NCBI RefSeq assembly: GCF_037038585.1
Contig: NC_092523.1
Coordinates: 49,803,501-49,867,500 of the forward strand
Source of the DNA: Patagioenas fasciata
Taxonomy: Eukaryota; Chordata; Aves; Columbiformes; Columbidae
DNA: 64,000 nucleotides
Reading direction: 5' to 3'
The position numbers and the translations under genes were made by a program. The notes under the pieces were generated by a model. It made no database searches. It was not told where the DNA came from and was given only the letters and a program-made list of their open reading frames with translations. This document shows, piece by piece, positions 51,373 through 63,260 of this stretch; the stretch's first letter is position 1; each line of letters opens with the position of its first letter.

Positions 51373-53069
51373 GCTACTTCTCCTCCGCTGGCAAATGCTT
51401 CACAGTCGCCCTAGGAAAGACGTTTAACAATCGATCTCCAAGAGGAACGAAACACATGATGCCATAAGGCGAAAGAATAGCAGGGCATCTCTTCACAAGC
51501 TTGTCCCTGATCTATAGCTGAGGGCAAACACTTGTGTGCTTGTGGCAGAGCGTGTGTCTTTCCTGGAAGCGTTTGGGAGTTTTGCTCAGACGCGTGTTTC
51601 CTCAAGTTCAAGAATCAAGATCTAGGATACCTGCAGACAGGTGCCTGTTTGTGTGGAGACAGTCTGTTTGAAACTGTGTTCCTCAGCGCCCGCTCTTTCT
51701 CCCCGTCGCTCCACACGCCTGGGAGTCCCTTTCTTTCTCTCCACAAGCACGTGTGTTGACTTCGTCGCACATGTGCATCTGCACAAGCGTTGAGCTCAGC
51801 AGAGCGTGTCTCTTGACACTTGATGTGCGTTGGCTGTGTCTGCGTGCTCCAGTGAAGAGAGAAACGGGAAATCATCTTGGTAGAGGCAACAAAGCAAAAG
51901 CGAGGCAGGATTGACATCTGCTCAACAGAGACGGATTCCCTGCGCTGACACAGTTCACAGTTACACGAGAAGCAATCTGAGCGGTCCATCGACCGGAGAC
52001 GTGTTTCCCAAGAGGTCGTTTAGCGAGTGAACAGCAGTGTGCGCGGCTTTCAGGAGTGTGCCTGGAAAGTGCCAGAATCACCACAGCATCTGTGCAAAAG
52101 CTGCTGCCTCTGTGACCGCATTGAGGCACGTTCCCGTGTCTGCGAGTACATAGACGGCTCTTCGCGTTCACTCCGAGGGAAACGGTCCGCTATTGCTTCT
52201 GTGCGTACAGACGCGATTCCCTTGTCTCTTGCGAACACAGGGAACTCTGTGCATCCAAATCTACAGGCTAAGGACGCGTCTGCATATGTTTTGGTGAACA
52301 ATCGAGTGTGCGTGTTCTGACAGCTGCCTCTATGCAGACGTCTCCACAGAGCCACTTCTGAATGCCCCGCAGCCCAGGACTGAAGGGATACACTAACAAG
52401 TGCACCGGTGTGAGCAACCACATACGCAGAAGGACGTCTTTCATCTCACAGAAGCGCGAACGTCTTGGCGTTCAAGCACATGGCAGAAACAAGGTGTGAA
52501 CAGATGAGCTGCTGCTATTTTCTCCGTTCGGCATGCTTGGTTGTAGCTCTCTTGCCGGTCGCCGGCTTAGCGGCTTGCTTTGCGCGACTAGGTCTGCGGA
52601 GAGAAGGAGATAGCGCCGGAAACCTTGCCTTTTGCCTTCTTCGGCGCTGGAACCTGGTTGCTGCGCCTTCTCTTTGTCCATGTGCACACACACGATTCCT
52701 CAGCGAAAACCATGCAGAAACCTTTCCACGAGCACCCAGGGATGTGCACCCAGCACCACGTGCACGCACACGCAGCTAGAGAAAAGCACCTACCTTTTCA
52801 CACACTGATGCCTAAGCAAACGCGTGGCCACACACACGCACACATCCGCAAGCGCGCCTACTCCCATCTATTGAGGGAAAGACGGACGAGCAACGTCCTG
52901 ACAGGCTTGAGGGGAAATACGTCCGTTGATGGTTGGCGTACTGCACGCCCGCCTACGGGGCTGCAGGGGAATCCACATTTGGAAGGTACCTGAAGATGTG
53001 TGCCTGTTCTTGGAGCTCCGCTAGTAGGGTAGCAAAGACACTCGTAGGCAGTACTGAATGCTGCTCCGT
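51373..53069. repeat. Satellite copy 6
   Basis: It carries GCGCGGCTTTC together with CACCACAGC (shared with copy 9), GCTTGGTTG, and a private GGAAATACG for GGAAAAACG (about 52,915). Confidence 0.95.
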
Positions 53070-54769
53070 GCTACTTCTCCTCCGCTGGCAAATGCTTCAC
53101 AGTCGCCCTAGGAAAGACGTTTAACAATCGATCTCCAAGAGGAACGAAACACATGATGCCATAAGGCGAAAGAATAGCAGGGCATCTCTTCACAAGCTTG
53201 TCCCTGATCTATAGCTGAGGGCAAACACTTGTGTGCTTGTGGCAGAGCGTGTGTCTTTCCTGGAAGCGTTTGGGAGTTTTGCTCAGACGCGTGTTTCCTC
53301 AAGTTCAAGAATCAAGATCTAGGATACCTGCAGACAGGTGCCTGTTTGTGTGGAGACAGTCTGTTTGAAACTGTGTTCCTCAGCGCCCGCTCTTTCTCCC
53401 CGTCGCTCCACACGCCTGGGAGTCCCTTTCTTTCTCTCCACAAGCACGTGTGTTGACTTGGTCGCACATGTGCATCTGCACAAGCGTTGAGCTCAGCAGA
53501 GCGTGTCTCTTGACACTTGATGTGCGTTGGCTGTGTCTGCGTGCTCCAGTGAAGAGAGAAACGGGAAATCATCTTGGTAGAGGCAACAAAGCAAAAGCGA
53601 GGCAGGATTGACATCTGCTCAACAGAGACGGATTCCCTGCGCTGACACAGTTCACAGTTACACGAGAAGCAATCTGAGCGGTCCATCGACCGGAGACGTG
53701 TTTCCCAAGAGGTCGTTTAGCGAGTGAACAGCAGTGTGCGCGGCTTTCAGGAGTGTGCCTGGAAAGTGCCAGAATCACCAGAGCATCTGTGCAAAAGCTG
53801 CTGCCTCTGTGACCGCATTGAGGCACGTTCCCGTGTCTGCGAGTACATAGACGGCTCTTCGCGTTCACTCCGAGGGAAACGGTCCGCTATTGCTTCTGTG
53901 CGTACAGACGCGATTCCCTTGTCTCTTGCGAACACAGGGAACTCTGTGCATCCAAATCTACAGGCTAAGGACGCGTCTGCATATGTTTTGGTGAACAATC
54001 GAGTGTGCGTGTTCTGACAGCTGCCTCTATGCAGACGTCTCCACAGAGCCACTTCTGAATGCCCCGCAGCCCAGGACTGAAGGGATACACTAACAAGTGC
54101 ACCGGTGTGAGCAACTACATACGCAGAAGGACGTCTTTCATCTCACAGAAGCGCGAACGTCTTGGCGTTCAAGCACATGGCAGAAACAAGGTGTGAACAG
54201 ATGAGCTGCTGCTATTTTCTCCGTTCGGCATGCTTCGTTGTAGCTCTCTTGCCGGTCGCCGGCTTAGCGGCTTGCTTTGCGCGACTAGGTCTGCGGAGAG
54301 AAGGAGATAGCGCCGGAAACCTTGCCTTTTGCCTTCTTCGGCGCTGGAACCTGGTTGCTGCGCCTTCTCTTTGTCCATGTGCACACACACGATTCCTCAG
54401 CGAAAACCATGCAGAAACCTTTCCACGAGCACCCAGGGATGTGCACCCAGCACCACGTGCACCCAGCACACGCAGCTAGAGAAAAGCACCTACCTCTTCA
54501 CACACTGATGCCTAAGCAAACGCGTGGCCACACACACGCACACATCCGCAAGCGCGCCTACTCCCATCTATTGAGGGAAAGACGGACGAGCAACGTCCTG
54601 ACAGGCTTGAGGGGAAAAACGTCCGTTGGTGGTTGGCGTACTGCACGCCCGCCTACGGGGCTGCAGGGGAATCCACATTTGGAAGGTACCTGAAGATGTG
54701 TGCCTGTTCTTGGAGCTCCGCTAGTAGGGTAGCAAAGACACTCGTAGGCAGTACTGAATGCTGCTCCGT
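53070..54769. repeat. Satellite copy 7 (1,700 bp, 3 bp insertion)
   Basis: It carries a 3 bp expansion giving CGTGCACCCAGCACACG near 54,455-54,472, as do copies 9 and 10. It also has GACTTGGTCG (shared with 9, 12, 13), GCGCGGCTTTC, GCAACTACATACG, TTGGTGGTTGG and a private CTACCTCTTCAC (about 54,490). Confidence 0.95.
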
Positions 54770-56466
54770 GCTACTTCTCCTCCGCTGGCAAATGCTTCAC
54801 AGTCGCCCTAGGAAAGACGTTTAACAATCGATCTCCAAGAGGAACGAAACACATGATGCCATAAGGCGAAAGAATAGCAGGGCATCTCTTCACAAGCTTG
54901 TCCCTGATCTATAGCTGAGGGCAAACACTTGTGTGCTTGTGGCAGAGCGTGTGTCTTTCCTGGAAGCGTTTGGGAGTTTTGCTCAGACGCGTGTTTCCTC
55001 AAGTTCAAGAATCAAGATCTAGGATACCTGCAGACAGGTGCCTGTTTGTGTGGAGACAGTCTGTTTGAAACTGTGTTCCTCAGCGCCCGCTCTTTCTCCC
55101 CGTCGCTCCACACGCCTGGGAGTCCCTTTCTTTCTCTCCACAAGCACGTGTGTTGACTTCGTCGCACATGTGCATCTGCACAAGCGTTGAGCTCAGCAGA
55201 GCGTGTCTCTTGACACTTGATGTGCGTTGGCTGTGTCTGCGTGCTCCAGTGAAGAGAGAAACGGGAAATCATCTTGGTAGAGGCAACAAAGCAAAAGCGA
55301 GGCAGGATTGACATCTGCTCAACAGAGACGGATTCCCTGCGCTGACACAGTTCACAGTTACACGAGAAGCAATCTGAGCGGTCCATCGACCGGAGACGTG
55401 TTTCCCAAGAGGTCGTTTAGCGAGTGAACAGCAGTGTGCGCGGCTTTCAGGAGTGTGCCTGGAAAGTGCCAGAATCACCAGAGCATCTGTGCAAAAGCTG
55501 CTGCCTCTGTGACCGCATTGAGGCACGTTCCCGTGTCTGCGAGTACATAGACGGCTCTTCGCGTTCACTCCGAGGGAAACGGTCCGCTATTGCTTCTGTG
55601 CGTACAGACGCGATTCCCTTGTCTCTTGCGAACACAGGGAACTCTGTGCATCCAAATCTACAGGCTAAGGACGCGTCTGCATATGTTTTGGTGAACAATC
55701 GAGTGTGCGTGTTCTGACAGCTGCCTCTATGCAGACGTCTCCACAGAGCCACTTCTGAATGCCCCGCAGCCCAGGACTGAAGGGATACACTAACAAGTGC
55801 ACCGGTGTGAGCAACCACATACGCAGAAGGACGTCTTTCATCTCACAGAAGCGCGAACGTCTTGGCGTTCAAGCACATGGCAGAAACAAGGTGTGAACAG
55901 ATGAGCTGCTGCTATTTTCTCCGTTCGGCATGCTTGGTTGTAGCTCTCTTGCCGGTCGCCGGCTTAGCGGCTTGCTTTGCGCGACTAGGTCTGCGGAGAG
56001 AAGGAGATAGCGCCGGAAACCTTGCCTTTTGCCTTCTTCGGCGCTGGAACCTGGTTGCTGCGCCTTCTCTTTGTCCATGTGCACACACACGATTCCTCAG
56101 CGAAAACCATGCAGAAACCTTTCCACGAGCACCCAGGGATGTGCACCCAGCACCACGTGCACGCACACGCAGCTAGAGAAAAGCACCTACCTTTTCACAC
56201 ACTGATGCCTAAGCAAACGCGTGGCCACACACACGCACACATCCGCAAGCGCGCCTACTCCCATCTATTGAGGGAAAGACGGACGAGCAACGTCCTGACA
56301 GGCTTGAGGGGAAAAATGTCCGTTGATGGTTGGCGTACTGCACGCCCGCCTACGGGGCTGCAGGGGAATCCACATTTGGAAGGTACCTGAAGATGTGTGC
56401 CTGTTCTTGGAGCTCCGCTAGTAGGGTAGCAAAGACACTCGTAGGCAGTACTGAATGCTGCTCCGT
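54770..56466. repeat. Satellite copy 8
   Basis: This 1,697 bp copy lies between copies 7 and 9 but lacks their 3 bp insertion. It has GCGCGGCTTTC, CACCAGAGC, GCTTGGTTG and a private GGAAAAATGTCC (about 56,313). Confidence 0.95.
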
Positions 56467-58164
56467 GCTACTTCTCCTCCGCTGGCAAATGCTTCACAGT
56501 CGCCCTAGGAAAGACGTTTAACAATCGATCTCCAAGAGGAACGAAACACATGATGCCATAAGGCGAAAGAATAGCAGGGCATCTCTTCACAAGCTTGTCC
56601 CTGATCTATAGCTGAGGGCAAACACTTGTGTGCTTGTGGCAGAGCGTGTGTCTTTCCTGGAAGCGTTTGGGAGTTTTGCTCAGACGCGTGTTTCCTCAAG
56701 TTCAAGAATCAAGATCTAGGATACCTGCAGACAGGTGCCTGTTTGTGTGGAGACAGTCTGTTTGAAACTGTTCCTCAGCGCCCGCTCTTTCTCCCCGTCG
56801 CTCCACACGCCTGGGAGTCCCTTTCTTTCTCTCCACAAGCACGTGTGTTGACTTGGTCGCACATGTGCATCTGCACAAGCGTTGAGCTCAGCAGAGCGTG
56901 TCTCTTGACACTTGATGTGCGTTGGCTGTGTCTGCGTGCTCCAGTGAAGAGAGAAACGGGAAATCATCTTGGTAGAGGCAACAAAGCAAAAGCGAGGCAG
57001 GATTGACATCTGCTCAACAGAGACGGATTCCCTGCGCTGACACAGTTCACAGTTACACGAGAAGCAATCTGAGCGGTCCATCGACCGGAGACGTGTTTCC
57101 CAAGAGGTCGTTTAGCGAGTGAACAGCAGTGTGCGCGGCTTTCAGGAGTGTGCCTGGAAAGTGCCAGAATCACCACAGCATCTGTGCAAAAGCTGCTGCC
57201 TCTGTGACCGCATTGAGGCACGTTCCCGTGTCTGCGAGTACATAGACGGCTCTTCGCGTTCACTCCGAGGGAAACGGTCCGCTATTGCTTCTGTGCGTAC
57301 AGACGCGATTCCCTTGTCTCTTGCGAACACAGGGAACTCTGTGCATCCAAATCTACAGGCTAAGGACGCGTCTGCATATGTTTTGGTGAACAATCGAGTG
57401 TGCGTGTTCTGACAGCTGCCTCTATGCAGACGTCTCCACAGAGCCACTTCTGAATGCCCCGCAGCCCAGGACTGAAGGGATACACTAACAAGTGCACCGG
57501 TGTGAGCAACTACATACGCAGAAGGACGTCTTTCATCTCACAGAAGCGCGAACGTCTTGGCGTTCAAGCACATGGCAGAAACAAGGTGTGAACAGATGAG
57601 CTGCTGCTATTTTCTCCGTTCGGCATGCTTCGTTGTAGCTCTCTTGCCGGTCGCCGGCTTAGCGGCTTGCTTTGCGCGACTAGGTCTGCGGAGAGAAGGA
57701 GATAGCGCCGGAAACCTTGCCTTTTGCCTTCTTCGGCGCTGGAACCTGGTTGCTGCGCCTTCTCTTTGTCCATGTGCACACACACGATTCCTCAGCGAAA
57801 ACCATGCAGAAACCTTTCCACGAGCACCCAGGGATGTGCACCCAGCACCACGTGCACCCAGCACACGCAGCTAGAGAAAAGCACCTACCTTTTCACACAC
57901 TGATGCCTAAGCAAACGCGTGGCCACACACACGCACACATCCGCAAGCGCGCCTACTCCCATCTATTGAGGGAAAGACGGACGAGCAACGTCCTGACAGG
58001 CTTGAGGGGAAAAACGTCCGTTGATGGTTGGCGTACTGCACGCCCGCCTACGGGGCTGCAGGGGAATCCACATTTGGAAGGTACCTGAAGATGTGTGCCT
58101 GTTCTTGGAGCTCCGCTAGTAGGGTAGCAAAGACACTCGTAGGCAGTACTGAATGCTGCTCCGT
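56467..58164. repeat. Satellite copy 9 (2 bp deletion and 3 bp insertion)
   Basis: It is the only copy with GAAACTGTTCC for GAAACTGTGTTCC (about 56,769, loss of one GT). It also has the 3 bp insertion near 57,855, GACTTGGTCG, GCGCGGCTTTC, CACCACAGC and GCAACTACATACG. The 2 bp loss changes the frame of both the plus- and the minus-strand open frames that cross it. Confidence 0.95.
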
Positions 58165-59864
58165 GCTACTTCTCCTCCGCTGGCAAATGCTTCACAGTCG
58201 CCCTAGGAAAGACGTTTAACAATCGATCTCCAAGAGGAACGAAACACGTGATGCCATAAGGCGAAAGAATAGCAGGGCATCTCTTCACAAGCTTGTCCCT
58301 GATCTATAGCTGAGGGCAAACACTTGTGTGCTTGTGGGAGAGCGTGTGTCTTTCCTGGAAGCGTTTGGGAGTTTTGCTCAGACGCGTGTTTCCTCAAGTT
58401 CAAGAATCAAGATCTAGGATACCTGCAGACAGGTGCCTGTTTGTGTGGAGACAGTCTGTTTGAAACTGTGTTCCTCAGCGCCCGCTCTTTCTCCCCGTCG
58501 CTCCACACGCCTGGGAGTCCCTTTCTTTCTCTCCACAAGCACGTGTGTTGACTTCGTCGCACATGTGCATCTGCACAAGCGTTGAGCTCAGCAGAGCGTG
58601 TCTCTTGACACTTGATGTGCGTTGGCTGTGTCTGCGTGCTCCAGTGAAGAGAGAAACGGGAAATCATCTTGGTAGAGGCAACAAAGCAAAAGCGAGGCAG
58701 GATTGACATCTGCTCAACAGAGACGGATTCCCTGCGCTGACACAGTTCACAGTTACACGAGAAGCAATCTGAGCGGTCCATCGACCGGAGACGTGTTTCC
58801 CAAGAGGTCGTTTAGCGAGTGAACAGCAGTGTGCGCGACTTTCAGGAGTGTGCCTGGAAAGTGCCAGAATCACCACAGCATCTGTGCAAAAGCTGCTGCC
58901 TCTGTGACCGCATTGAGGCACGTTCCCGTGTCTGCGAGTACATAGACGGCTCTTCGCGTTCACTCCGAGGGAAACGGTCCGCTATTGCTTCTGTGCGTAC
59001 AGACGCGATTCCCTTGTCTCTTGCGAACACAGGGAACTCTGTGCATCCAAATCTACAGGCTAAGGACGCGTCTGCATATGTTTTGGTGAACAATCGAGTG
59101 TGCGTGTTCTGACAGCTGCCTCTATGCAGACGTCTCCACAGAGCCACTTCTGAATGCCCCGCAGCCCAGGACTGAAGGGATACACTAACAAGTGCACCGG
59201 TGTGAGCAACCACATACGCAGAAGGACGTCTTTCATCTCACAGAAGCGCGAACGTCTTGGCGTTCAAGCACATGGCAGAAACAAGGTGTGAACAGATGAG
59301 CTGCTGCTATTTTCTCCGTTCGGCATGCTTCGTTGTAGCTCTCTTGCCGGTCGCCAGCTTAGCGGCTTGCTTTGCGCGACTAGGTCTGCGGAGAGAAGGA
59401 GATAGCGCCGGAAACCTTGCCTTTTGCCTTCTTCGGCGCTGGAACCTGGTTGCTGCGCCTTCTCTTTGTCCATGTGCACACACACGATTCCTCAGCGAAA
59501 ACCATGCAGAAACCTTTCCACGAGCACCCAGGGATGTGCACCCAGCACCACGTGCACCCAGCACACGCAGCTAGAGAAAAGCACCTACCTTTTCACACAC
59601 TGATGCCTAAGCAAACGCGTGGCCACACACACGCACACATCCGCAAGCGCGCCTACTCCCATCTATTGAGGGAAAGACGGACGAGCAACGTCCTGACAGG
59701 CTTGAGGGGAAAAACGTCCGTTGATGGTTGGCGTACTGCACGCCCGCCTACGGGGCTGCAGGGGAATCCACATTTGGAAGGTACCTGAAGATGTGTGCCT
59801 GTTCTTGGAGCTCCGCTAGTAGGGTAGCAAAGACACTCGTAGGCAGTACTGAATGCTGCTCCGT
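58165..59864. repeat. Satellite copy 10 (1,700 bp)
   Basis: It has ACACGTGATG for ACACATGATG (about 58,245, shared only with copy 11), GTGGGAGAG, GCGCGACTTTC with CACCACAGC, GTCGCCAGC, and the 3 bp insertion near 59,555. Confidence 0.95.
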
Positions 59865-61562
59865 GCTACTTCTCCTCCGCTGGCAAATGCTTCACAGTCG
59901 CCCTAGGAAAGACGTTTAACAATCGATCTCCAAGAGGAACGAAACACGTGATGCCATAAGGCGAAAGAATAGCAGGGCATCTCTTCACAAGCTTGTCCCT
60001 GATCTATAGCTGAGGGCAAACACTTGTGTGCTTGTGGGAGAGCGTGTGTCTTTCCTGGAAGCGTTTGGGAGTTTTGCTCAGACGCGTGTTTCCTCAAGTT
60101 CAAGAATCAAGATCTAGGATACCTGCAGACAGGTGCCTGTTTGTGTGGAGACAGTCTGTTTGAAACTGTGTTCCTCAGCGCCCGCTCTTTCTCCCCGTCG
60201 CTCCACACGCCTGGGAGTCCCTTTCTTTCTCTCCACAAGCACGTGTGTTGACTTCGTCGCACATGTGCATCTGCACAAGCGTTGAGCTCAGCAGAGCGTG
60301 TCTCTTGACACTTGATGTGCGTTGGCTGTGTCTGCGTGCTCCAGTGAAGAGAGAAACGGGAAATCATCTTGGTAGAGGCAACAAAGCAAAAGCGAGGCAG
60401 GATTGACATCTGCTCAACAGAGACGGATTCCCTGCGCTGACACAGTTCACAGTTACACGAGAAGCAATCTGAGCGGTCCATCGACCGGAGACGTGTTTCC
60501 CAAGAGGTCGTTTAGCGAGTGAACAGCAGTGTGCGCGACTTTCAGGAGTGTGCCTGGAAAGTGCCAGAATCACCACAGCATCTGTGCAAAAGCTGCTGCC
60601 TCTGTGACCGCATTGAGGCACGTTCCCGTGTCTGCGAGTACATAGACGGCTCTTCGCGTTCACTCCGAGGGAAACGGTCCGCTATTGCTTCTGTGCGTAC
60701 AGACGCGATTCCCTTGTCTCTTGCGAACACAGGGAACTCTGTGCATCCAAATCTACAGGCTAAGGACGCGTCTGCATATGTTTTGGTGAACAATCGAGTG
60801 TGCGTGTTCTGACAGCTGCCTCTATGCAGACGTCTCCACAGAGCCACTTCTGAATGCCCCGCAGCCCAGGACTGAAGGGATACACTAACAAGTGCACCGG
60901 TGTGAGCAACCACATACGCAGAAGGACGTCTTTCATCTCACAGAAGCGCGAACGTCTTGGCGTTCAAGCACATGGCAGAAACAAGGTGTGAACAGATGAG
61001 CTGCTGCTATTTTCTCCGTTCGGCATGCTTCGTTGTAGCTCTCTTGCCGGTCGCCAGCTTAGCGGCTTGCTTTGCGCGACTAGGTCTGCGGAGAGAAGGA
61101 GATAGCGCCGGAAACCTTGCCTTTTGCCTTCTTCGGCGCTGGAACCTGGTTGCTGCGCCTTCTCTTTGTCCATGTGCACACACACGATTCCTCAGCGAAA
61201 ACCATGCAGAAACCTTTCCACGAGCACCCAGGGATGTGCACCCAGCACCACGTGCACGCACACGCAGCTAGAGAAAAGCACCTACCTTTTCACACACTGA
61301 TGCCTAAGCAAACGCGTGGCCACACACACGCACACATCCGCAAGCGCGCCTACTCCCATCTATTGAGGGAAAGACGGACGAGCAACGTCCTGACAGGCTT
61401 GAGGGGAAAAACGTCCGTTGTTGGTTGGCGTACTTGCACGCCCGCCTACGGGACTGCAGGAGAATCCACATTTGGAAGGTACCTGAAGATGTGTGCCTGT
61501 TCTTGGAGCTCCGCTAGTAGGGTAGCAAAGACACTCGTAGGCAGTACTGAATGCTGCTCCGT
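59865..61562. repeat. Satellite copy 11 (1,698 bp)
   Basis: Its first half matches copy 10 (ACACGTGATG, CACCACAGC, GTCGCCAGC). Its end matches copy 12: TTGTTGGTTGG, a 1 bp insertion giving GTACTTGCACG (about 61,434) and GGGACTGCAGGAGAATC. It has no 3 bp insertion. It looks like a recombinant between the two neighbouring types. Confidence 0.95.
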
Positions 61563-63260
61563 GCTACTTCTCCTCCGCTGGCAAATGCTTCACAGTCGCC
61601 CTAGGAAAGACGTTTAACAATCGATCTCCAAGAGGAACGAAACACATGATGCCATAAGGCGAAAGAATAGCAGGGCATCTCTTCACAAGCTTGTCCCTGA
61701 TCTATAGCTGAGGGCAAACACTTGTGTGCTTGTGGGAGAGCGTGTGTCTTTCCTGGAAGTGTTTGGGAGTTTTGCTCAGACGCGTGTTTCCTCAAGTTCA
61801 AGAATCAAGATCTAGGATACCTGCAGACAGGTGCCTGTTTGTGTGGAGACAGTCTGTTTGAAACTGTGTTCCTCAGCGCCCGCTCTTTCTCCCCGTCGCT
61901 CCACACGCCTGGGAGTCCCTTTCTTTCTCTCCACAAGCACGTGTGTTGACTTGGTCGCACATGTGCATCTGCACAAGCGTTGAGCTCAGCAGAGCGTGTC
62001 TCTTGACACTTGATGTGCGTTGGCTGTGTCTGCGTGCTCCAGTGAAGAGAGAAACGGGAAATCATCTTGGTAGAGGCAACAAAGCAAAAGCGAGGCAGGA
62101 TTGACATCTGCTCAACAGAGACGGATTCCCTGCGCTGACACAGTTCACAGTTACACGAGAAGCAATCTGAGCGGTCCATCGACCGGAGACGTGTTTCCCA
62201 AGAGGTCGTTTAGCGAGTGAACAGCAGTGTGCGCGACTTTCAGGAGTGTGCCTGGAAAGTGCCAGAATCACCAGAGCATCTGTGCAAAAGCTGCTGCCTC
62301 TGTGACCGCATTGAGGCACGTTCCCGTGTCTGCGAGTACATAGACGGCTCTTCGCGTTCACTCCGAGGGAAACGGTCCGCTATTGCTTCTGTGCGTACAG
62401 ACGCGATTCCCTTGTCTCTTGCGAACACAGGGAACTCTGTGCATCCAAATCTACAGGCTAAGGACGCGTCTGCATATGTTTTGGTGAACAATCGAGTGTG
62501 CGTGTTCTGACAGCTGCCTCTATGCAGACGTCTCCACAGAGCCACTTCTGAATGCCCCGCAGCCCAGGACTGAAGGGATACACTAACAAGTGCACCGGTG
62601 TGAGCAACCACATATGCAGAAGGACGTCTTTCATCTCACAGAAGCGCGAACGTCTTGGCGTTCAAGCACATGGCAGAAACAAGGTGTGAACAGATGAGCT
62701 GCTGCTATTTTCTCCGTTCGGCATGCTTCGTTGTAGCTCTCTTGCCGGTCGCCAGCTTAGCGGCTTGCTTTGCGCGACTAGGTCTGCGGAGAGAAGGAGA
62801 TAGCGCCGGAAACCTTGCCTTTTGCCTTCTTCGGCGCTGGAACCTGGTTGCTGCGCCTTCTCTTTGTCCATGTGCACACACACGATTCCTCAGCGAAAAC
62901 CATGCAGAAACCTTTCCACGAGCACCCAGGGATGTGCACCCAGCACCACGTGCACGCACACGCAGCTAGAGAAAAGCACCTACCTTTTCACACACTGATG
63001 CCTAAGCAAACGCGTGGCCACACACACGCACACATCCGCAAGCGCGCCTACTCCCATCTATTGAGGGAAAGACGGACGAGCAACGTCCTGACAGGCTTGA
63101 GGGGAAAAACGTCCGTTGTTGGTTGGCGTACTTGCACGCCCGCCTACGGGACTGCAGGAGAATCCACATTTGGAAGGTACCTGAAGATGTGTGCCTGTTC
63201 TTGGAGCTCCGCTAGTAGGGTAGCAAAGACACTCGTAGGCAGTACTGAATGCTGCTCCGT
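61563..63260. repeat. Satellite copy 12 (1,698 bp)
   Basis: It carries GTGGGAGAG, GGAAGTGTT, GACTTGGTCG, CACCAGAGC, CATATGCAG, GTCGCCAGC, TTGTTGGTTGG, the 1 bp insertion (about 63,132) and GGGACTGCAGGAGAATC. The set overlaps strongly with copy 4. Confidence 0.95.

Noticed and set aside
58240..58252. CACGTG created in copies 10 and 11 as a regulatory E-box
   Set aside because: It is a single substitution in a satellite. Another CACGTG exists in every complete unit, and there is no promoter context.
61117..61617. 166-codon frame in copies 11 and 12 as a real longer gene
   Set aside because: It exists only because a 1 bp insertion (GTACTTGCACG) joins two frames that are separate in the other copies. 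It has no ATG at its start.
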